Shown here piece after piece: positions 54,263-63,759 of a DNA stretch of 64,000 bases. Source of the DNA: Peribacillus simplex (GTDB lineage: Bacteria; Bacillota; Bacilli; Bacillales; DSM-1321). Both the position numbers and the translations under genes were made by a program. Under the pieces are notes generated by a model. It was not told the DNA's origin and did no database searches. It saw nothing but the letters and a program-made list of their open reading frames with translations. Location: contig NZ_LNNH01000012.1 of NCBI RefSeq assembly GCF_001542915.1, positions 730,216 through 794,215 of the forward strand. Direction: 5' to 3'. Positions within the stretch are counted from its first letter, which is position 1; every line of letters begins with the position of its first letter.

Positions 54263-54724
54263 ATGAGTAAGCAAGTGGTTGGAATATATGAAAACGGTGA
54301 AGAAGCAGTAAAAGTGGTAGAAGAGCTTTTGATACAAGGGTATAAACGTGATGAAATATCCATTGTTGCAAAAGATCGCAAGGAAACAAAAGTGATTGAA
54401 AGAAAAACGGGTACGAAAGCCGAAGAAGGATTAGCTACAGGTGCCGCCACAGGGGGAGTTATTGGCGGGGCGGCAGGTCTGCTTGCCGGTGCGGGTGCAT
54501 TGGCCATTCCAGGAATCGGACCCCTGCTTGCCGCTGGACCGATTGTATCTGCACTGGCTGGAGTGGCGGTAGGGGCAGGAACCGGTGGATTGGCTGGTAC
54601 CTTGATTGGATTGGGCATTTCGGAAAGAGCCGCGGAAAGATACGAGACTGGTATTAAAGCCGGGAAAGTTTTAATATTAGTGGATAATGATATTAAAGAA
54701 GGTCCCCCTACTTACAGGAGATGA
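54263..54724 (+). CDS. General stress protein 17M-like (YflT family)
   Basis: A 153-residue protein. Residues 1-55 are the YflT-type alpha/beta domain (QVVGIYENGEEAVKVVEELLIQGYKRDEISIVAKD). Residues 60-125 are a Gly/Ala-rich hydrophobic hairpin with GxxxG repeats (GAATGGVIGGAAGLLAGAGALAI), like a glycine-zipper. B. subtilis relatives belong to the SigB regulon, but I see no clean SigB promoter here. The start is the ATG at 54263 with AAAGGAGG upstream. Confidence 0.85.
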   Translation: MSKQVVGIYENGEEAVKVVEELLIQGYKRDEISIVAKDRKETKVIERKTGTKAEEGLATGAATGGVIGGAAGLLAGAGALAIPGIGPLLAAGPIVSALAGVAVGAGTGGLAGTLIGLGISERAAERYETGIKAGKVLILVDNDIKEGPPTYRR

Positions 54725-54826
54725 AGGTAACATACACATAATCATTTTCCATTAAGCCTTGTTTCATGAATGTAAGGGCAACAAGTAAAAATATTGATGA
54801 CTTCATTTTCTTTAGATTATTTCGTG

Positions 54827-54853
54827 GCCGTCCTTCATCGGAGGGCTTTTTTT
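54827..54853 (+). terminator. Terminator after the stress-protein gene
   Basis: GCCGTCC / GGAGGGC stem with one mismatch, a 6-base loop and seven T. Confidence 0.7.
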
Positions 54854-55069
54854 GTACATCATAATTTTATTACGAATGGAAAGGATTATCGTTTCGGAAC
54901 GATTTTTTATCGCAACTAGTGGCGGACTCTTTGACTAATTAGAGTTTGACAAAACTCATACATCCTTTTAATATATATTTATCTTGATAACAAAGATATT
55001 TTATAATCAAGAATCTCGAACAATTTTAATTTCATTTGATGGCATTGCCTTTACTTGATGGAAAGGAGC

Positions 55070-55126
55070 ATGATCCCGAATTTGCAAAAACAATTTCAAG
55101 CGGCGGAATCACCCATTTCTCCCTGA
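55070..55126 (+). CDS. Possible 18-residue leader peptide upstream of the MFS gene
   Basis: ATG at 55070, with GGAAAGGAG just upstream, reads MIPNLQKQFQAAESPISP and stops at 55124. A stem GACCAG / CTGGTC (55128-55153) follows at once, about 100 bases before the MFS start codon. Short peptides before exporter genes can sense ribosome-stalling drugs. The spacing to the site is tight (one base), so the call is tentative. The rest of 54854-55225 is AT-rich with no gene. Confidence 0.3.
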   Translation: MIPNLQKQFQAAESPISP

Positions 55127-55225
55127 AGACCAGCACCATATACGGTCCTGGTCAAGCAATTTTGCATAGCACATATATTTTATTCAGAAAAATTTTTGTT
55201 GGGTGAATTGGAGGAATCATAAGAG

Positions 55226-56755
55226 ATGGAAAAGAAAAATAAGGTGGGGGTCATCATAGTGGCGTTGCTGCTGGCAACCCTGATGGCCTCAATGGATAAC
55301 ACCATAGTGGCTACGGCAATTGGAACGATCGTAGGAGATTTAGGGGGCTTTGACAAATTAATGTGGGTGACCTCTGCCTATATGGTGGCAGAAATGGCTG
55401 GTATGCCGATTTTCGGCAAATTATCGGATATGTATGGACGAAAGCGTTTCTTTATCTTTGGCCTCATTGTTTTCATGATTGGTTCTGCATTATGCGGTAC
55501 AGCAGATTCGATCATTCAGCTAAGCATTTACCGCGCAATCCAAGGTATCGGCGGCGGTGCTCTCGTGCCCATTGCCTTCACGATCATGTTTGATGTGGTT
55601 TCTCCGGAGAAACGAGGCAAAATAGGCGGTTTATTTGGTGCCGCGTACGGTATTTCCAGTATTTTCGGTCCGCTTCTAGGTGCATATATTACGGATTATA
55701 TCCATTGGTCGTGGATTTTTTACATCAATTTACCAATAGGGCTGATTGCATTCATCATGATTTCGTTTTTTTACAAAGAGTCCGTCGAGCATTCCAAGCA
55801 GAAAATCGACTATCTTGGCGCGTCAACACTTGTCGCTTCCATTCTTTGTTTGATGTTTGCCCTGGAACTTGGAGGAAAGGAATATGCATGGAACTCCAGT
55901 ATGATTTTTGGTTTATTCTTTGCCTTTGCCCTGCTTATGATTGTTTTTATCTTGGTCGAACGACGGGCAGAGGAACCTATCATTACCTTTGGGATGTTCA
56001 AAAATCGCCTCTATTCAACTAGTAATGTAATGGCCATATTCAGCGGTGCAGCTTTCATTACGGCCTCTGTCTACATTCCGATCTTTATACAAGGGGTATT
56101 TGGCGGTTCTGCTACGAATTCAGGCCTTGTCCTTCTTCCCATGATGGTAGGGTCTGTCATTACAGCTGCAGGCGGCGGTTTCTTATTGTCCAAGTTTACT
56201 TACCGGACCATCATGATAGCGACTTTAGCGCTTCTGGTCGCAGGAATCTCATTGCTCACTACATTAACAACCGATTCCACTCGCTTCACCGTCACGATTT
56301 TTATGATTTTAATCGGTCTCGGAATAGGATCTTCCTTCTCTGTCTTAAGTAATGCAGCAATCCATGGGTTTACCTCAAAGCAGCGCGGATCTGCCAGCTC
56401 AACGCTCAGTTTTACGCGTGAACTGGGAATGGCATTGGGCATTACCATATTCGGCATAATCCAAAGCCATCTGTTTACAAATAAATTAACCTCCATGTTC
56501 AGCAGCGGCGGTACTGGGCAGGATGGTTTACAATTAGGGGATCCTAGTAAAATCTTGACTCCTGAAACTCGTGAAAAGATTCCACCCGAAATCTTGGATA
56601 AAATGACAGAGGCATTGTCCTCATCACTCGTTCATACGTTTGCATGGGCAATCATCCCATCCGTCCTCGCGCTTGTGGCCGCAATTGCCATGAGCAAGGA
56701 GAAATTCGATCCTGCATCCGAACTTGAGGAATTTTCAGATTTACACGAACGGTAA
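55226..56755 (+). CDS. MFS multidrug exporter, DHA2 family (14 segments)
   Basis: A 509-residue drug:H+ antiporter. The motif ASMDNTIVATAIGTIVGDLGG in segment 1 is the DHA2 signature (LDxTIVNVALP type). Motif A reads GKLSDMYGRKRFF, and motif C is GAAYGISSIFGPLLGAYITD. The C-terminal loop has an SSGGTGQDGLQLGDPSKIL insert common in YusP/MdrB-like exporters. GGAGGA lies 12 bases before the ATG. No regulator is adjacent; control may be through the leader described upstream. Confidence 0.9.
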   Translation: MEKKNKVGVIIVALLLATLMASMDNTIVATAIGTIVGDLGGFDKLMWVTSAYMVAEMAGMPIFGKLSDMYGRKRFFIFGLIVFMIGSALCGTADSIIQLSIYRAIQGIGGGALVPIAFTIMFDVVSPEKRGKIGGLFGAAYGISSIFGPLLGAYITDYIHWSWIFYINLPIGLIAFIMISFFYKESVEHSKQKIDYLGASTLVASILCLMFALELGGKEYAWNSSMIFGLFFAFALLMIVFILVERRAEEPIITFGMFKNRLYSTSNVMAIFSGAAFITASVYIPIFIQGVFGGSATNSGLVLLPMMVGSVITAAGGGFLLSKFTYRTIMIATLALLVAGISLLTTLTTDSTRFTVTIFMILIGLGIGSSFSVLSNAAIHGFTSKQRGSASSTLSFTRELGMALGITIFGIIQSHLFTNKLTSMFSSGGTGQDGLQLGDPSKILTPETREKIPPEILDKMTEALSSSLVHTFAWAIIPSVLALVAAIAMSKEKFDPASELEEFSDLHER

Positions 56756-56824
56756 AAAGCAGCAAAAAACCGAAACGTAAAGGTTGAATGGTCTTTCCAT
56801 TGGTTGCATGGCTTACTGTCTTAT

Positions 56825-56851
56825 TCAATCCCTTGTCAAACAAGGGATTGA
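56825..56851. repeat. 12-bp perfect hairpin after the MFS gene
   Basis: TCAATCCCTTGT-CAA-ACAAGGGATTGA. It lacks a T run (ACTATAAAAA follows), so it is a weak terminator or an operator for the next gene. The remaining gap to 57062 has no gene. Confidence 0.5.
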
Positions 56852-57062
56852 CTATAAAAACGACAGGCCTTAATGCTCTCGTTTACGTTCCGCCCCACCC
56901 GGGGCTATAGGCAACAACGTCTTTCTCGGCTTATGACCCTCATGAAACCTACACTTTAAATATCCTTTTACCCCAAGAATAATCCAGGAAAAAAATGCAG
57001 ATGGGCCAAATAATTATTCCTGTAAATGGAATGCTAAGATTATTATGTAAAGGAGTGATAAA

Positions 57063-57500
57063 GTGGAAAAACAAAACCAAACGATTGAGACGCTGAATAA
57101 ATTTTTACAAGGGATATACATGGGCGTACATAGCTATGAACACTTTATAAAAAAACTGCAACAAACTTCATTGAAAGATTCATTCATTTCCATTCAGAAA
57201 GACCAAAAAAACCATGCAGCCATCATTTCTGAGCGAATTCAACATTTGGGCGGAACACCTGTAACGAGTGAAGGAATGATTGGAAAGGTTGAAGGCGCAA
57301 TCGGAAATTTATTCGAAAGGAACCACACTGATGAGGAAATCATCAAACATGCCATCAAAGGTGAAAATATTTATGGGATTAGAATGTCCGAGGACCTCGT
57401 AAGGGATAAGCTTGATGAAGAAAGTCTTGGCCTGGTCCATAAAATTCTTGATAAAGACCGGGAACACGTGGATTTCCTAAAGTCTCTTTTACATTCCTAG
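57063..57500 (+). CDS. DUF2383-type ferritin-like four-helix protein
   Basis: A 145-residue all-helical protein with IETLNKFLQGIYMGVHSYEHFI, KDQKNHAAIISERIQHLGGTP and DREHVDFLKSLL, the pattern of ferritin-like DUF2383 proteins. Glu and His in the ExxH-like places suggest a possible di-metal site, not proven. Such proteins are often spore- or stress-associated. The start is the GTG at 57063, with AAAGGAG 7 bases upstream. Confidence 0.75.
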   Translation: MEKQNQTIETLNKFLQGIYMGVHSYEHFIKKLQQTSLKDSFISIQKDQKNHAAIISERIQHLGGTPVTSEGMIGKVEGAIGNLFERNHTDEEIIKHAIKGENIYGIRMSEDLVRDKLDEESLGLVHKILDKDREHVDFLKSLLHS

Positions 57501-57656
57501 ATTGATGAAGAGAGCTAATTGCAACTCTCTTCAAGGAGCCTTATTTCATTTTGAGTGTTCATCGGCAGCATATATAACCTGCCTCTACTATTATGTAAGC
57601 TACTGACTCATATCAGTAGCCCCTCACATTTTATCCAAGCATGGATGTTGCGTTTG

Positions 57657-58046
57657 TCAATTTTTATAATTGGCAAACATGTCCGTGTTGTCCGGAACAT
57701 TTTCTAAATAACTGATTTTTCCATCATCATTCAATCGAGCTATATCTTTGCCAGTTTGCGTGAATACCGTTCCCGATGATCGTTTGCCACACACCGCCCA
57801 CGGTGTTTCAAAAAGTTCGGTTCCTTCCACTTTTTTCCAACCTTCAAACATATGTTTAATATCACTATTTTCTTGGAATACCATCTTAACGAACAACTTC
57901 CAGTTTTCTATTCCCTTTTTTTCATGACCATTTAGGATGAAAACAATATCGTCCGAAAATAATGACACCAATTCTTCCATAGCTTTTTCACTTGTTCTTG
58001 ATTGATCGAATAAATCAAAATATTTCTCTAAATTTTTCATTTCCAT
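57657..58046 (-). CDS. NTF2-like/SnoaL-fold protein
   Basis: A 129-residue cone-shaped alpha+beta protein: KYFDLFDQSRTSEKAMEELVSLFSDDIVFILNG, then WAVCGKRSSGTVFTQTGKDIARLNDDGKISYLEN. These folds include isomerases and small-ligand binders; no function can be assigned. GAGGAG precedes the ATG. It lies 34 bp after an Rrf2 gene on the same strand and is probably controlled by it. Confidence 0.8.
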   Translation of the reverse strand: MEMKNLEKYFDLFDQSRTSEKAMEELVSLFSDDIVFILNGHEKKGIENWKLFVKMVFQENSDIKHMFEGWKKVEGTELFETPWAVCGKRSSGTVFTQTGKDIARLNDDGKISYLENVPDNTDMFANYKN

Positions 58047-58080
58047 AATCTCCTCATCACGATGATATAATGCTTAACCT

Positions 58081-58560
58081 CTATAAAACCATTTTTTCAT
58101 TCACCACTTTTTTTAACATTTGCAAATTTTCCTTAGGACATTTTTTGTTTATTTCTTCAGTCAGAGATGCGATGGTTTCACGTTTGAGAATGGTTTTCCA
58201 CGATGTCTCCGCCTCTTCCATCAAATTTGACAGCAAGCAAATATCCTTCTCCTTCAAATTAAGCATGTCATGAAAAATGCCACTTGAGGAATATAGGGAC
58301 TGCTTCCCTTCTACTGCAAGATAAACGTCATATATACGTATATCTTCAGGACGTTTTTTTAATTTAAACCCCCCTTTTATACCGGGAACGGAGGTCAGCA
58401 GATCAGCACTGACTAATTTCCTTAATATCTTTTGGTAATAAGTTGCTGATCCCCCTAATTGCTGACTGATCACGTCTCCAGACAATACAGCTTTTTCCGG
58501 GAGAAAATTAAGCAGCAACATGGCATAGACGGATTGCTCGACCCCTGTCTTCATATGCAA
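58081..58560 (-). CDS. Rrf2-family regulator (cysteine-poor)
   Basis: A 159-residue winged-helix protein: EQSVYAMLLLNFLPEKAVLSGDVISQQLGGSATYYQKILRKLVSADLLTSVPGIKGGFKLKKRPEDI. Only scattered cysteines follow, so no Fe-S cluster is expected and it is closer to YwnA-type members. It starts at a TTG (58560), with GAGGAG 10 bases upstream; ATG 58554 is an alternative. It forms an operon with the NTF2-like gene. Confidence 0.85.
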   Translation of the reverse strand: MHMKTGVEQSVYAMLLLNFLPEKAVLSGDVISQQLGGSATYYQKILRKLVSADLLTSVPGIKGGFKLKKRPEDIRIYDVYLAVEGKQSLYSSSGIFHDMLNLKEKDICLLSNLMEEAETSWKTILKRETIASLTEEINKKCPKENLQMLKKVVNEKMVL

Positions 58561-58937
58561 TCAACATCAACTCCTCTATGTTTTTCTAGTATGAAAATTT
58601 TGTACTCCTGTATAAAGAGGATAAACATTATCCACTTTATACACATAATACATCATTATTTTAATAAAGTAAATTCGTGCCCTCTTAACCTATGGCCCAT
58701 ATAAGGCATTGATGTGCATGAAAATAAAATTTCAATGCACAGAACACCTAAAATTGTTAATATCCCTTGAAATCAGTACGATAAACTAACGAATGGTTAT
58801 TTTTTTCGAATGGCAACGGATATGGGAAGCTTAGTATGTAAGCCTTCACATTCCTGTCAAGCAGTATTCCCCTTCTTTTTGCATGTCAATTGTTTGTCAA
58901 CGATACAAAACATTCTTATAAAGGCAGGTTTGCAACG
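58561..58937. other. Divergent intergenic region, no gene
   Basis: About 370 bases. An imperfect hairpin TGTGCATGAAA / TTTCAATGCACA lies near 58711-58741. Nothing else is recognised. Confidence 0.35.
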
Positions 58938-59858
58938 ATGTTAAAAATGAAAAATCTCAAAAGTACACAATTGTTGGAAGAAAGCGCTGTATTAGCCGCC
59001 ATCGAAAGATCACTTTCCATGATTGAATTCGATAAAGACGGGCACGTACTTTGGGCGAATGAAAATTTTGCTAAAACGATGGGATACAGAGTGGATGAAA
59101 TGCCAGGTCTCCATCATAAAAGATTTTGCACAGAAGACTTTGTAACAAGTATCGCTTATGAGCAATTTTGGAGAAATCTACGCAACGGAAAAAGCTTTCA
59201 GGAAAAAATAAAACGTATCACGAAATCAGGACAGGAAATATGGTTGGAGGCTACATATACGCCTGTCCTCGATCATATCGGAAAGGTTTGTGCCGTAGTA
59301 AAAATAGCAACGGACATTACAGAAAGAGAAACGAATGCGAGGGATGTGGCATTACGACTGCAGAAAATGTCCGAGGAACTGCATGAAAAAGCTGAACTTG
59401 GCTTCACAAGAAGTCAGGAAGCGTCCGTTGCAACCAGTAAGCTTGTGGCTGGATCAAAAGAGAATATGGAAATCCTCGAATCTCTGAAACTCCAAGCCCA
59501 ATCGATTAGGAGCATTGTAAAGACGATCCGTGAAATAGCTACCCAAACCAATCTCCTTGCATTGAATGCTGCAATAGAAGCCGCTCGTGCCGGAGAACAT
59601 GGGAGAGGGTTCAATGTAGTGGCAGGTGAAGTCAGAAAGCTTTCAAACCGGGTTCAAGACTCGATTCAGGAAGTCAATTCCCATGTAGAAGGCATTACGG
59701 CGGAAATAGCTAAAATTAGTAAAGTAACCGCGCAATCAGAAGAGGGTATCATAAATAACCAGACATTCAACGAGCAGGTTGTCATGGCGTTTAAAGAAGT
59801 GGAAAGCGCCTCTACCCAGCTGGATAGGGAGGTTAAATCCTTTAAAGAGATATTCTGA
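58938..59858 (+). CDS. Soluble PAS-domain methyl-accepting chemotaxis-type protein
   Basis: A 306-residue cytoplasmic sensor. Residues about 20-135 are a PAS fold ([29 protein letters not shown], then [13 protein letters not shown] and [12 protein letters not shown]). Residues 150-306 are an MCP signalling coiled coil whose hairpin tip [37 protein letters not shown] binds CheA/CheW. There is no membrane segment or HAMP. The coil is short, as in YfmS-like proteins of B. subtilis. It may read internal energy or redox state. The start at ATG 58938 has AGGCAGG upstream; an earlier frame start is less likely. Confidence 0.88.
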   Translation: MLKMKNLKSTQLLEESAVLAAIERSLSMIEFDKDGHVLWANENFAKTMGYRVDEMPGLHHKRFCTEDFVTSIAYEQFWRNLRNGKSFQEKIKRITKSGQEIWLEATYTPVLDHIGKVCAVVKIATDITERETNARDVALRLQKMSEELHEKAELGFTRSQEASVATSKLVAGSKENMEILESLKLQAQSIRSIVKTIREIATQTNLLALNAAIEAARAGEHGRGFNVVAGEVRKLSNRVQDSIQEVNSHVEGITAEIAKISKVTAQSEEGIINNQTFNEQVVMAFKEVESASTQLDREVKSFKEIF

Positions 59859-60006
59859 ACCTTTTTGATCGTATCGATAATGTAATGTTCAGCTCAATTT
59901 GTTTCCGTCCTACTCCTAGTAAGGCTGATACTGGGAGCATCGCTCAAAGCGCTTACTTTCATTTTCTGACCAGAAGATATATATTCAGCTTTAACATAAA
60001 ACCAAC

Positions 60007-60948
60007 CTAGAGATAATGGAATTTAGTCAATATGAATAGGAATAATGGAATTGAAATCATGGAAATGATTGTCGTGATTATCGTTGTAATGGCTCCCAGT
60101 TTATCGTTCGCACCATATTTGCCGAACAGGATGGGAGCTAAAGTAAGAGCAGGCATCATCGCTTGGATTAATAAGGTTTCCGAAAGGAGTCTGTCCATTT
60201 CCATCATTTTTATTAGCGCAAATACAACCAGGGGCAAGACAACTAGTTTAATGGCGGCCGGAATGAATATTTTGCTTTTGGCAGACAGGAATTGCGATTT
60301 GGTTATGGACATGATCAACAGCCCAATGTAAAACATCGCTAACGGTGATGCCAGTGCAGCCAATTGGTTTGTTAAGCTGACAAAAATATGATGTGGATGA
60401 TAATTTGCAAAAGCAAAACTCAACCCAAGCACTATCGCCACTGTAGGCATATTGAGCATGGACTTCATAGAGGAAAGCGAGAAGGATTTGGATTTTTGCA
60501 GGATCATCACACCAACTGTCCAAATGACCATATCCATGCCGGCATCGAAAATGGCTGCATACATTGCCCCCTCTGGTCCTAATAGAGTGGCACATAATGG
60601 AATGCCGATAAATCCGGTATTCCCCAAGCCTGATAGCAGGGAAATTTCCCGACGGAATGCGTTTCCAGGGCTGCAAAGGGTAACCAGCAACCCGCCAATT
60701 CCAATTCCAAAAAGGTTGATCGCTAGAGAAAGAATAAAAACGATCAAGATATTCCGTAACATCTCTTGGTTGATATCCACTTTGAAAATACTTGATAAGA
60801 CGATACACGGCATGGCCACATTAACGATAATCATCGAATACGTTTGCTTGTTGTGTTCATTAAGGGGGTTCAGGTACGAGAGGATCACCCCCACTAAAAT
60901 CATTAAGCCGATCAAAAGTACCGATTCAAACACAATAGAGTAATCCAC
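60007..60948 (-). CDS. AEC-family permease
   Basis: A 313-residue membrane protein with ten segments. GLGNTGFIGIPLCATLLGPEGAMYAAIFDAGMD and MMPALTLAPILFGKYGAND are the two half-repeat crossover regions of the auxin efflux carrier family. Relatives move small organic acids. It starts at GTG 60948 with a weak GGATGAGA site. Two TetR-like palindromes and a promoter lie 170-260 bases upstream. It differs in detail from the other AEC gene at 12094. Confidence 0.85.
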   Translation of the reverse strand: MDYSIVFESVLLIGLMILVGVILSYLNPLNEHNKQTYSMIIVNVAMPCIVLSSIFKVDINQEMLRNILIVFILSLAINLFGIGIGGLLVTLCSPGNAFRREISLLSGLGNTGFIGIPLCATLLGPEGAMYAAIFDAGMDMVIWTVGVMILQKSKSFSLSSMKSMLNMPTVAIVLGLSFAFANYHPHHIFVSLTNQLAALASPLAMFYIGLLIMSITKSQFLSAKSKIFIPAAIKLVVLPLVVFALIKMMEMDRLLSETLLIQAMMPALTLAPILFGKYGANDKLGAITTIITTIISMISIPLFLFILTKFHYL

Positions 60949-61110
60949 TTCTCATCCACATCCTACCTTATGATCAAAAGCTGCTATAAAGCTTAAAAAA
61001 AAACAAACTAACATCTCCATGATCAAGTTTCACCAATGCTGATTACGTAAGTAAACCCTGAATATGAAAAAACTACCTCATTACAAGTCACGTATGTTCT
61101 GGAGCAAATC

Positions 61111-61140
61111 ATATCATGATGAATGCGCATTCAAAACCAA
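61111..61140 (-). promoter_or_regulatory. Probable promoter of the AEC gene with palindrome in spacer
   Basis: Minus strand TTGGTT (61135-61140), 18-base spacer, TGATAT (61111-61116). The palindrome TGAATGCGCATTCA (61120-61133) lies in the spacer. Confidence 0.5.
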
Positions 61141-61189
61141 CGGAGCATATTCGCTTTATTTCATAGATTTCCGCTGAATCTCTAATTTA

Positions 61190-61205
61190 TTGAATGCGTA
61201 TTCAA
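61190..61205. promoter_or_regulatory. Second TetR-like palindrome
   Basis: TTGAATGCGTATTCAA, differing from the site at 61120-61133 by one central base. The centres are 71 bases apart. The form recalls TetR-family (FadR-like) operators of Bacillus, TGAATGAnTAnTCATTCA. Confidence 0.55.
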
Positions 61206-61326
61206 ACTTGTTTTAACTCACATTTCTTCGCTTGTTTCGATATTATACTGCTTTCTAATCGCTATCTTAATAGGCTACATAAAATCTGTCAATACTAAAT
61301 ATTCAAAATGTTGATCCTCCTGCCAC

Positions 61327-61357
61327 CAAAAACCGACTCCCTTTTCAGGGAATCGGC
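61327..61357 (-). terminator. Terminator of azlCD
   Basis: Minus strand CCGATTCCC / GGGAGTCGG arms, 6-base loop, then TTTTT, 12 bases after the azlD stop. Confidence 0.85.
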
Positions 61358-61368
61358 TCCAATCAAAG

Positions 61369-61698
61369 TCAAGAAATAACCCAACGGAACAACATGAAAA
61401 AAGTGACGCCGGAGAGGACCGTTACTAATAAACTACGTGTCTTTATCGCAATTAAAAAAGTCGGAATGGCAGCCAATAGCTGGACATTATCGGTTATTGA
61501 AGAAAACTTCCCATCATGAACCAATACTTCCTGGCTTATCAATGCAGCCATGACCGATATGGGAACATAATTTAACCAACGCATCCCCCACTCTGGTAAT
61601 TCGATACGGCTAAGGACCATTAGTGGAACTACCCTTGGAATGAAAGTAACAATAGCCGCTCCTGCAATGATCAAAAAAATACCCCATCTTATTTCCAT
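61369..61698 (-). CDS. azlD: AzlD-family branched-chain amino acid exporter subunit
   Basis: A 109-residue membrane protein with four segments: MEIRWGIFLIIAGAAIVTFIPRVVPLMVLSR and WLNYVPISVMAALISQEVLV are family hallmarks. It pairs with AzlC to export branched-chain amino acids and their analogues. Its ATG at 61698 overlaps the last codons and stop of azlC, which indicates translational coupling. Confidence 0.92.
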   Translation of the reverse strand: MEIRWGIFLIIAGAAIVTFIPRVVPLMVLSRIELPEWGMRWLNYVPISVMAALISQEVLVHDGKFSSITDNVQLLAAIPTFLIAIKTRSLLVTVLSGVTFFMLFRWVIS

Positions 61699-62423
61699 TT
61701 TTCCACCACCATCCCTATCGTCGAGGCCAGGATCGTAGCCACAATGATTCCCATACTGCTGGACATGACAAAGGAGCAACCCACCGCAATCACAACCGCT
61801 ATTATGGCCACAGCTATATCCGTTTTGATTTTATTTCTGCCTAATATGGACAAGACGAGAATGCCGATGAACATGGCTGGCAGGGCAAATTCAAGACCGA
61901 ATTTTTCCGGATCTGAAATCCATTGGGCGAGAAGAGCCCCTGCGATGTTGGCAAAAAACCAATTTAAGTAGGCGGTAATATTGAGGCCATGCATCCAACT
62001 TTCATTGATTTGATTTTTTTTCGCCGTTTGGTTAATGGCGACACCGAATGTCTCATCCGTGAGCAGCGACCCTACAAGGATGTTCCTCAGTGGTGAGAGA
62101 TGGCGAAAATACGGGGATAGCGCGGCACTAAGTAAAAGGTGACGCAGGTTGACAAATAATATGGTGATAATGATGGCTGTGGGAGAGCTGCTTGCCGCGA
62201 TCATACCCGCCGCAATGAATTGGGCAGAACCAGCATAGAGAATTAAACTCATTAAGGCAATCTCGGCTATGCTTAATCCTGCTGTCTTTTGAACAACGCC
62301 AGCGGCTAACCCAATACTTAAATAGCCAAGCAACGTTGGGACGCAATCTTTCACCCCTCTCATAAAACCATCTTTATCTCGTGGTGATGCAGCTGTATCC
62401 ACATGGACATTCTCTAAACTCAC
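61689..62423 (-). CDS. azlC: AzlC-family branched-chain amino acid exporter subunit
   Basis: A 244-residue membrane protein with about six segments: GVKDCVPTLLGYLSIGLAAGVVQ, MSLILYAGSAQFIAAGMIA and GSLLTDETFGVA are typical of AzlC. The start is the GTG at 62423 with GGAGG 6 bases upstream. Unlike B. subtilis, no azlB regulator is adjacent. Confidence 0.93.
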   Translation of the reverse strand: MSLENVHVDTAASPRDKDGFMRGVKDCVPTLLGYLSIGLAAGVVQKTAGLSIAEIALMSLILYAGSAQFIAAGMIAASSSPTAIIITILFVNLRHLLLSAALSPYFRHLSPLRNILVGSLLTDETFGVAINQTAKKNQINESWMHGLNITAYLNWFFANIAGALLAQWISDPEKFGLEFALPAMFIGILVLSILGRNKIKTDIAVAIIAVVIAVGCSFVMSSSMGIIVATILASTIGMVVEKWK

Positions 62424-62623
62424 CTTATACCCTCCTTACTCTACATTTTTCTACTCGAAGCTATGTATACATCGACTAAAACGGGCCGATACCCAATAAC
62501 AATAAGGACAGATTTTGTTGTCCAGAGAGCTTCATATTCTTTGGTATACTGCAATTATATTAGTAGTTAGTATAATACTAACTCAGCAAACATTCAAACC
62601 TTTCTGAATACATGCAACTTCAA
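62424..62623. other. Upstream region of azlC, no gene
   Basis: AT-rich with repeated TAGTTAGTATAATACTAACT, a short palindrome near 62563-62582 that could be an operator. No further features are seen. Confidence 0.4.
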
Positions 62624-62670
62624 TAAAAAAACGCCAGCCTTTCCTATACAAATGGAAAGGCTGGCGTTTT
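62624..62670. terminator. Strong bidirectional terminator
   Basis: AAAACGCCAGCCTTTCC and its complement, 17-bp arms with a 10-base loop. It would end the GNAT transcript coming from 62810. Confidence 0.85.
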
Positions 62671-62809
62671 CATAAGATATTTTCATGAATACTTAAAAAT
62701 GCGCCAATAACAAATACGCTATTCCTCTCCATCCTTGTACAGATGGATCAGCGCAAATGTGATTGATGGTTAGGTGACAAACCCCTATACACCCGTTCAG
62801 CACACCAGA

Positions 62810-63463
62810 CTAGCTTCTTTGCTGTCTTTGAAAAAGATCATTCCGGACTTCAGGCCATTCGTCAGCAACTATCGAATAATAAGCAGTGTCCCTTATGCCG
62901 CCGTCACTTGCAGGGATATGGGCCCTGCGTACACCTTCAAAAATGGCGCCTAGCCGTTGAATGGCGGTACGCGAACGATCGTTTCGAGCATCGGTCTTCA
63001 GCGTGACCCTAATCGTTTGCCATACGTCAAATGCATGAGCAAGCATCAATAGCTTGCACTCCGTGTTTACACCCGTTCGCTGGGCAGAGGCTGCATACCA
63101 AGTATTGCCTATCTCGGCAACGGTCGGGGGATTGTCATCGGTAGGTATGGTTCCTTTCGATGCGCCTGATGGCGATGCCGATGATGGCGGCAACTGGAAC
63201 ACTTCGAGATCAAGAAACCTGGTCGATCCGACGATTCTGTCCGTGTCATTACGGCGAACTACGAATGGCAATACACTCCCTTCCGAGTGTGACTTTAAGG
63301 CACTTTCAATATATCGTTCTGTTTCTTCCCGTCCATTGGGCACCTTGGTATAAATGTAGGTGGACCTATCTTCTGACGCTGCCGCGCAAAGTTCATGGAC
63401 GTGATCGACCGTCATCGGCTCCAGGCAGACCAGATGACCGCGTAATGTTACTGGCTTTAACAT
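62810..63463 (-). CDS. GNAT acetyltransferase of atypical composition
   Basis: A 217-residue RimJ/RimL-like protein: VTLRGHLVCLEPMTVDHVHEL, FVVRRNDTDRIVGSTRFLDLEVF, IGNTWYAASAQRTGVNTECKLLMLAHAFD, DARNDRSRTAIQRLGAIFEGVRR. By eye it uses more G and C and more Arg/Ala codons than its neighbours, consistent with acquisition from a higher-GC source. A Pro/Ser-rich insert (PPSSASPSGASKG) sits in the middle. Target unknown. Confidence 0.85.
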   Translation of the reverse strand: MLKPVTLRGHLVCLEPMTVDHVHELCAAASEDRSTYIYTKVPNGREETERYIESALKSHSEGSVLPFVVRRNDTDRIVGSTRFLDLEVFQLPPSSASPSGASKGTIPTDDNPPTVAEIGNTWYAASAQRTGVNTECKLLMLAHAFDVWQTIRVTLKTDARNDRSRTAIQRLGAIFEGVRRAHIPASDGGIRDTAYYSIVADEWPEVRNDLFQRQQRS

Positions 63464-63759
63464 GATAGCACCGCCTTCATTTTTTTGTTCATTCTAATCG
63501 ATTTCCATTCAAATTCGAACCTAAGGGAATACCACGGTTTATCATAAGATAATTTTTCCCGAAATAGCTGGATAAAAAGTAAATTCCACTTTAGAGGTTG
63601 TAATTCCTTCCTTTACTCATCCATTTTATTTTAATTTGATCCCCATCTCCCCTTGCCATCAATGCAAGGCCGAACCTTTGTAAAAATAAAAACATTTAAT
63701 GGATTTCATATTTTTTCAAATAGTTAAATTAATGTATGAAATGCTGGTTTTATATTATA
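63464..63759. other. Gap between divergent genes, no gene seen
   Basis: About 300 bases, very AT-rich toward the right. The open frame around 63699 overlaps the Fur box and the true next gene, so it is not coding. Confidence 0.35.
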
